From the NCBI GenBank assembly GCA_943367715.1, contig CALRJY020000018.1, positions 54,754-118,753 of the forward strand: a DNA stretch of 64,000 nt. The letters run 5' to 3'. The position numbers were made by a program, and so were the translations under genes. Source of the stretch: JAEYXS01 sp943367715 (GTDB taxonomy: Bacteria; Verrucomicrobiota; Verrucomicrobiia; Limisphaerales; JAEYXS01). Under the pieces are notes generated by a model. It searched no databases and had not been told where the DNA came from. It saw only the letters and a list, made by a program, of their open reading frames with translations. This document shows positions 59,834 through 64,000 of this stretch, piece after piece; within the stretch, counting starts at the first letter, position 1; the number at the start of each line of letters is the position of its first letter.

Positions 59834-60547
59834 TCAAGGCTTCGCGGGTGCCGTGCCTGCAGCCTTAATGCTGAAATCATCGTAGTGGACGTCCATGGGG
59901 TTCGTGGTGAGGCTGACCAAGGATTTGGTTCCGTGAGTGATGCCTTCCGATTTGAAGGAGCCGACGGCTTTGCCATCAATGGTCACGGAAACCGAGTCGC
60001 CCTTGGTGTGGATCACCAGTGTGTGCCAGTCCTGCAATGTGGAGGGGAAGGGGAAGTTCTTCGTCTTGGTGGCGAGCATGGCTTTTTCAGCGTCGCTCAA
60101 GGACTTGGGGTCGGCCTTGCGCTTCGTGTAGAGTTCCTTCTCGAAGTTGCCGGTCTTGGCGTCGGCGACGGTGACGGACTTGGGATTGACGGTGATGCTG
60201 CAGATGTGGCCGGCATGGGAACCTTTGTAAGTGTGGTCATCGAACCAGACGTTGAAGCTCTTCGCCTTGTCGCTGGTGAAGCGGAATTTCACGGACACTT
60301 CCAGATCGCGTTCGCCGGGGAATTTGATGCTGTCCACCGCGGAGTGATCGGAGTTTTCCGGGGTGATGCCGACGAGCATGCCGTCCTTCACCACACTGCC
60401 GCTCTTGTAGTGTCCCCAGCGCGGGCCGAAGGCGTTGCTGGAGAAGTCATCGGAGAAGATCGGGCGGCTATAGTAACCGGCCGGGTCAGCGGCGAAGGCA
60501 GCGGTGGAGAGCAGGGAGGCGGTGATGAAGGTGGTGAGGAGTTTCAT
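59834..60547 (-). CDS. exported DUF1080/LamG-like jelly-roll protein
   Basis: The protein has 237 residues. Signal peptide: about 1-19 (ITASLLSTAAFAAD). The mature part is a beta-sandwich of the LamG or DUF1080 (3-keto-disaccharide hydrolase-like) type, with IFSDDFSSNAFGPRWGHY at the start, LEVSVKFRFT, and DWHTLVIHTKGDSVSVTIDGKAVG near the end. It likely binds or hydrolyses a sugar in the periplasm. It lies 16 bp upstream of the Mo-oxidoreductase gene on the same strand, so the two probably form one unit. Family knowledge: DUF1080 proteins accompany sugar oxidation pathways in PVC bacteria. Confidence 0.78.
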   Translation of the reverse strand: MKLLTTFITASLLSTAAFAADPAGYYSRPIFSDDFSSNAFGPRWGHYKSGSVVKDGMLVGITPENSDHSAVDSIKFPGERDLEVSVKFRFTSDKAKSFNVWFDDHTYKGSHAGHICSITVNPKSVTVADAKTGNFEKELYTKRKADPKSLSDAEKAMLATKTKNFPFPSTLQDWHTLVIHTKGDSVSVTIDGKAVGSFKSEGITHGTKSLVSLTTNPMDVHYDDFSIKAAGTAPAKP

Positions 60548-60864
60548 TAGTTTATGGTGAAAAACAATTAGGCTTAAAGGCTGTCAATGGAACCGGAAAG
60601 ACGGAGTTGTTAAAGAGCGGACGGGGCATTTGCTTATTGGTGCTTCCTTCCCCCTCACCCCGACCCTCTCCCTTGGGGAGAGGGGGTAATATCTCCCGCG
60701 CTTATGCCAGTTTGGTTGCTGGTTTGCGGGCGAAAATACTGTTGAGTGGTGATCAGTTGTTTGAGGAGAGGGAGAAACATTTCCCGCGTCAAGAGCACAA
60801 GTGACCGTCTGACGGGTGGATGATCTTTTGATCTAAAGGGCATCACGGGTTCGGGTGAAGATGG
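60548..60864. other. 317-bp intergenic region with one interspersed repeat
   Basis: At 60650-60686 lies the second copy of the CTCACCCCG-type repeat (compare 40866-40925), here a neat hairpin with the arms CCCTCTCCC and GGGGAGAGGG around a short loop. The remainder is unremarkable; the promoter of the DUF1080-like gene should lie at its left end. The DUF1552 gene ends at 60865. No RNA gene was recognised. Confidence 0.55.
60650..60686. repeat. second copy of the GC-rich interspersed repeat
   Basis: CCCCCTCACCCCGACCCTCT and the closing GGGGAGAGGGGG form a hairpin with CTT loop bases. It shares its left arm with the longer copy inside panE at 40866-40925, differing by one base in the GGCCC/GACCC word. 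Confidence 0.75.
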
Positions 60865-62229
60865 TCAGACAACTTCCAAGGTGCCGGTGCTGTCACCGAC
60901 CTTGGCGGTCTTCACGCCCATGCGATCGAGCATGGAGGTGTAGAGATTGGTCATCGGCGTGTGGCCGGGCACTACCACGTGGCGGCCGGTATTCAAGGTG
61001 CCGCCACCGCCACCGGCGAGGACCACTGGCAGATCGTCGTGATTATGGCGATTGCCGTCGCCGATGGCGCAGCCGTAAACGATCATGGAATTGTTGAGGA
61101 CGGATTTGCCATCGGCGTCCTGCATGGTGTCGAGTTTGTTGAGGAAGCGGGCGAAGCGTTCCATGTACCAACGCTCGATCTTGGCGACCTTCAGGATCTT
61201 GTCCTGATTGCCAGCGTGATGAGTCAGGAAATGATGTCCTTCAGCGATACCCAGAACGGGGAAGGGGCGGTTGCTGCCCTCAGGGGCCACGCAATAGCTG
61301 ACGACGCGGGTGGAGTCCGTCTGGAAGGCGACGGCCATCAGGTCATACATCAGGTCCACGTGCGCTTCGTGGCTTTCAGGAATGCCCGTGGGCTCGGCCA
61401 ACGAAGAACCGGGAAGCTTGAACTGTTCGTTCTTCTCGATCTGTTTCTCCAGGGTGCGGACGCCGGAAAGATACTCATCCATCTTCTGCTTGTCGTTCCG
61501 GCCCAGATTCCGGTTCATGCTCCGCACATCTTCCATCACGAAATCGAGGACGCTGCGGCGTTGTTCCAGGCGCTGGCGGAGATTCGTCTGACGCTCGGTT
61601 TCCGTGCCGCTGCCGAAGAGTTTTTCGAAGATCACCCGGGGATTTGGTTCGGGGGAAAGAGGGAGGGTTTCTGAGGCCCAGGAGATGTTATACTGATAGG
61701 CGCAGGGATAACCGGTATCACATGAGCCATAAAGACGGGTGCCTTCCACGCCCAGTTGCAAGGAGTCGAGACGGGTCAGGTGGCCGACCTGACGGGCCGC
61801 GATCTGGTCTACCGAGATGCCGAGCTGCAAACGTGAACCGAGAGTTTTCCAGGCGTGGACACCGGTGAGGAAGGAGGCTCCGGAGCGGGCGTGATCGCCG
61901 GAACCATCACCCCAATTGTTCGCCGTGATGTGAGCGAGGCCGGTGAGGATTTGAAACTTGTCCTTCAAAGCCTTCATGGGGACAAAGGTTTCGTTCAGCT
62001 CGTAATTCCGCCCTTCACCTTTCGGCAACCAGCGCTGGTAATTGGAGCCGTTCGCGAAGGCGACGAAGCCCATGCGCAAGGGCATGCCGCTGGCGGTGGT
62101 GGCCAGACCGGGAGTTGATGCCGCCAGTGCGCGACCCACTGGCGTGACGGATTCCAGCGTGGGCAAGGCGAGGCAGACGCCGAGCCCGCGCAAAAAGGAA
62201 CGACGACTGGAAGTTTTATGGTTCATCAT
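60865..62229 (-). CDS. DUF1552 Tat-exported protein
   Basis: The protein has 454 residues. A twin-arginine signal SRRSFLRGLGVCLALP (8-23) precedes a mature DUF1552 domain with conserved FVAFANGSNYQRWLP, ILTGLAHITANNWGDGSGDH and, later, GCAIGDGNRHNHDDLPVVLAGGG (in two parts). The fold is related to the DUF1501 and phosphatase-like group but the reaction is unknown. In PVC genomes DUF1552 is paired with DUF1592/DUF1588 cytochrome proteins; here that gene is immediately upstream and overlaps by 4 bp (ATGA). Both are probably parts of one exported oxidoreductase. Confidence 0.92.
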   Translation of the reverse strand: MMNHKTSSRRSFLRGLGVCLALPTLESVTPVGRALAASTPGLATTASGMPLRMGFVAFANGSNYQRWLPKGEGRNYELNETFVPMKALKDKFQILTGLAHITANNWGDGSGDHARSGASFLTGVHAWKTLGSRLQLGISVDQIAARQVGHLTRLDSLQLGVEGTRLYGSCDTGYPCAYQYNISWASETLPLSPEPNPRVIFEKLFGSGTETERQTNLRQRLEQRRSVLDFVMEDVRSMNRNLGRNDKQKMDEYLSGVRTLEKQIEKNEQFKLPGSSLAEPTGIPESHEAHVDLMYDLMAVAFQTDSTRVVSYCVAPEGSNRPFPVLGIAEGHHFLTHHAGNQDKILKVAKIERWYMERFARFLNKLDTMQDADGKSVLNNSMIVYGCAIGDGNRHNHDDLPVVLAGGGGGTLNTGRHVVVPGHTPMTNLYTSMLDRMGVKTAKVGDSTGTLEVV

Positions 62230-64000
62230 GGTTGCGCTTGAGGTTTAGGGGCGGATTCAGGAGCAGGGGCGGCTTTGGGTCCAGCCTGATTACGGCGTTG
62301 CGGATCGCGCTTTTCCGGCGGCGGCGCGGTGGGAAGTGCGAATTTGGGCGCGGACTTGGCCAGGCCGTTATCGCCCCGGCGGGTTTGAAAGGCGGGACTT
62401 TCGATCACGCCCAGCAGCAGGGTGGAGAACTTGCCGTCATCGGCCACCAACTGCGAAGCAATGTTATCGATCGTGATCGCGTCGGCAGGCTCCAGACCGC
62501 GTCCGAGGGCGTACGTCAGGAGTCGCTCGGTGGCGCCGCGATAGAACTTTTCCTTACGCCCGGCGAAAAGTTTTCGGATGTCCTCGATGCTGGTCAGCGT
62601 TTCGCCGCTGACGGTTTTCTCGCTGGATTCGATGGCTTGTCCGTTTTCCTTATCACGCCAGATGCCGATGACATCGTAGTTTTCCAATACTATGCCGATA
62701 GGATCGAAGTGGGCGTGACAGGCCGCGCAGGATTTGTTTTCGCGATGGAGGGCCAATTGCTCGCGGACGGTTTTAGGCTTATCAGAGCCGACTGCATCCT
62801 CGTCCAAGGGCGGGATATCCGGTGGTGGCGGTGGTGGTGGTGTGCCCAAGAGATTTTCCAGAACAAAGGTGCCGCGTTTTACCGGGGACGTGCGATTGGG
62901 ATTGGAGCTGGCGACGAGGAAGCTGCCATGGGTCAGGATGCCGCCGCGTTTGCTTTCCGGCGTGAGCATCACTTTCTGGAACTCTTCGCCTTCGACTCCC
63001 TTGATGCCGTAATACTCTGCGAGCTTGTTGTCCAGAAACGTGTAATCCGCGGTGATCAATTCGATCAGGTCGCGATCGTTGCGGGCGATGTGCTCGAACA
63101 ACATCTCCGTTTCTTTCTTCATCGAGGCGCGGACCGGGTTCAATTTCCCATCGCGTGAGATGGCGGTCATCAGGACGTTGCGGGTGCGCAACCATTGGCC
63201 GGGATAGTCTTCGAAGAAGCGGCTGGATTTGTCATCGGCTAGCATGCGCGCCACTTGAGCGCGGAGGTTCTTCCGCAAAGTTCCTGCCTGGGCGTGACGG
63301 GCGAGTTCCTCATCTGGGAGGCTTAACCAAAGGAGATACGAGAGACGCGAGGCCAGAGCATGCTCATCCAACTGATGAATTGATTTCGGGTCATCGGGGC
63401 GAGGTTGGGTTTCCGAACGGAAAAGGAATTTCGGCGAGGTCAGGATGGCGCTGATGGCTTGGGAGATGCCTTTTTCAAACTGTGGGTTTCTTAGCGCGAT
63501 GGCTTGCAGACGATCCAAGGTTTCCGCCTCTACCGGGCGCCGAAAGGCTTTGCTGGCTACGCGCTTCAGAATGGCGCGGGCATAGGCCTGACGTTTCACG
63601 GGATCAGCGGGGGCGTCGCCTTGGAAAAAGATTTTCCGATGCGCCTCGGGGTATTCTTTCAGGTTGTCATCCAAGGGGCCGACCAGACGAGTTTTGGGGG
63701 ATAGTTCCAGAAAGTGGGTGATGCCTTTCGAATCGGCTTTGTGCGGAACGGTGCTGAGAGTGAGGGAATGTTTGCCGGGTTGGAGGGTGACGGGTTTGGT
63801 GAATTTGTAATGTTTGGTGCCGCCGATCTCCACGGATTCTTTGAGCAGTTCCTGATCGTCGATGCGGGCGGTCAAATCGTAGGCACCACCATACTCCTGC
63901 CAGCCGCCGAGGGAGAAGGTGAGTTCCAATTGGAACGTCCCGGCGTGGTGAACTTCAAATTCACGAACTTGATTGAAGCGTTTGGGATCAGCGATCTTTT
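62226..64000 (-). CDS. planctomycete-type cytochrome c (DUF1595-DUF1592-DUF1588-DUF1585), 5' end outside the window
   Basis: The minus-strand frame is open from the window edge to 62226, at least 591 residues; the N-terminus (signal, PSCyt heme domain, DUF1587) is missing. Order seen: beta-rich region; DUF1595 (VKRQAYARAILKRVASKAFR, about 125-200); DUF1592 (LASRLSYLLWLSLPDEELAR); DUF1588 with VKRGTFVLENLLGTPPPPPP; DUF1585 at the C-terminus (TERLLTYALGRGLEPADA). A heme-like CAACH motif lies in the DUF1588 part. A Pro-rich tail follows. Family knowledge: exported PVC protein, partner of DUF1552, with unproven reaction. It overlaps the DUF1552 gene by 4 bp, so the pair is translationally coupled. 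Confidence 0.93.
   Translation of the reverse strand, partial: KIADPKRFNQVREFEVHHAGTFQLELTFSLGGWQEYGGAYDLTARIDDQELLKESVEIGGTKHYKFTKPVTLQPGKHSLTLSTVPHKADSKGITHFLELSPKTRLVGPLDDNLKEYPEAHRKIFFQGDAPADPVKRQAYARAILKRVASKAFRRPVEAETLDRLQAIALRNPQFEKGISQAISAILTSPKFLFRSETQPRPDDPKSIHQLDEHALASRLSYLLWLSLPDEELARHAQAGTLRKNLRAQVARMLADDKSSRFFEDYPGQWLRTRNVLMTAISRDGKLNPVRASMKKETEMLFEHIARNDRDLIELITADYTFLDNKLAEYYGIKGVEGEEFQKVMLTPESKRGGILTHGSFLVASSNPNRTSPVKRGTFVLENLLGTPPPPPPPDIPPLDEDAVGSDKPKTVREQLALHRENKSCAACHAHFDPIGIVLENYDVIGIWRDKENGQAIESSEKTVSGETLTSIEDIRKLFAGRKEKFYRGATERLLTYALGRGLEPADAITIDNIASQLVADDGKFSTLLLGVIESPAFQTRRGDNGLAKSAPKFALPTAPPPEKRDPQRRNQAGPKAAPAPESAPKPQAQP

Overview
The window reads as one chromosomal segment of a Gram-negative bacterium of the PVC superphylum, most likely Verrucomicrobiota. 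A Limisphaerales/Pedosphaera-like lineage is my inference and would need a marker gene to confirm. The evidence is the dense presence of PVC-type families: a membrane-bound dehydrogenase/HEAT/cytochrome c giant, a DUF1549-DUF1553 plus DUF1501 pair, a DUF1552 plus DUF1592/DUF1588 pair, FHA and Ser/Thr-kinase signalling, GC-rich coding DNA, and GC-rich hairpin repeats between and inside genes. I saw no rRNA, tRNA, CRISPR array, transposase, integrase or phage gene.

Layout. 0-2 kb: the start of a Ser/Thr kinase divergent from an FHA-GAF protein, then two small envelope genes. 2.1-9.3 kb: a co-directional set of GT-C membrane glycosyltransferase, HEAT protein, CehA/McbA-type PHP hydrolase and six-hairpin glycosidase. 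9.3-13.2 kb: RluE, a cyclic-nucleotide-binding protein, an O-antigen-ligase/TPR protein and an orphan. 13.2-17.4 kb: a repeat-rich gap and a large PVC dehydrogenase/cytochrome. 17.4-22.5 kb: YlbF-like protein, hemerythrin, CHASE-PAS-PAS hybrid histidine kinase and two small conserved genes. 22.9-25.7 kb: a PlsC-like plus GNAT-like acyltransferase pair and two thiol peroxidases. 25.7-34.7 kb: an exopolysaccharide operon (structured leader, unknown exported protein, beta-barrel, Wza-like export protein, Wzc-like tyrosine kinase, polymerase/ligase).

34.7-41.6 kb: a cation/proton antiporter behind a highly structured leader, GltX, a membrane-anchored orphan, a TlpA-like thioredoxin, an AT-rich orphan likely gained by transfer, and a ketopantoate reductase carrying an in-frame repeat. 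42.2-46.9 kb: a DUF1549/LamG/DUF1553 cytochrome and its DUF1501 Tat partner. 47-54.2 kb: HU, a Ser/Thr kinase, N-carbamoylputrescine amidase, two tandem paralogous multi-pass proteins, an RmlD-like reductase and GluQ. 54.2-57.5 kb: a GntR(YtrA)-ABC operon with its operator, divergent from an exported HNH protein. 57.7-64 kb: a run of probable Tat substrates (superoxide dismutase, molybdopterin oxidoreductase, DUF1552) plus a DUF1080-like protein and a DUF1592/DUF1588 cytochrome cut by the window edge.

The window is dominated by envelope and extracytoplasmic functions: polysaccharide synthesis and export, glycan or ester hydrolysis, and Tat- or Sec-exported redox proteins with c-type heme motifs. 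Signalling proteins lie among them. Many genes lack a clear Shine-Dalgarno, so several starts are uncertain; alternatives are given. All family assignments are from motif reading by eye.
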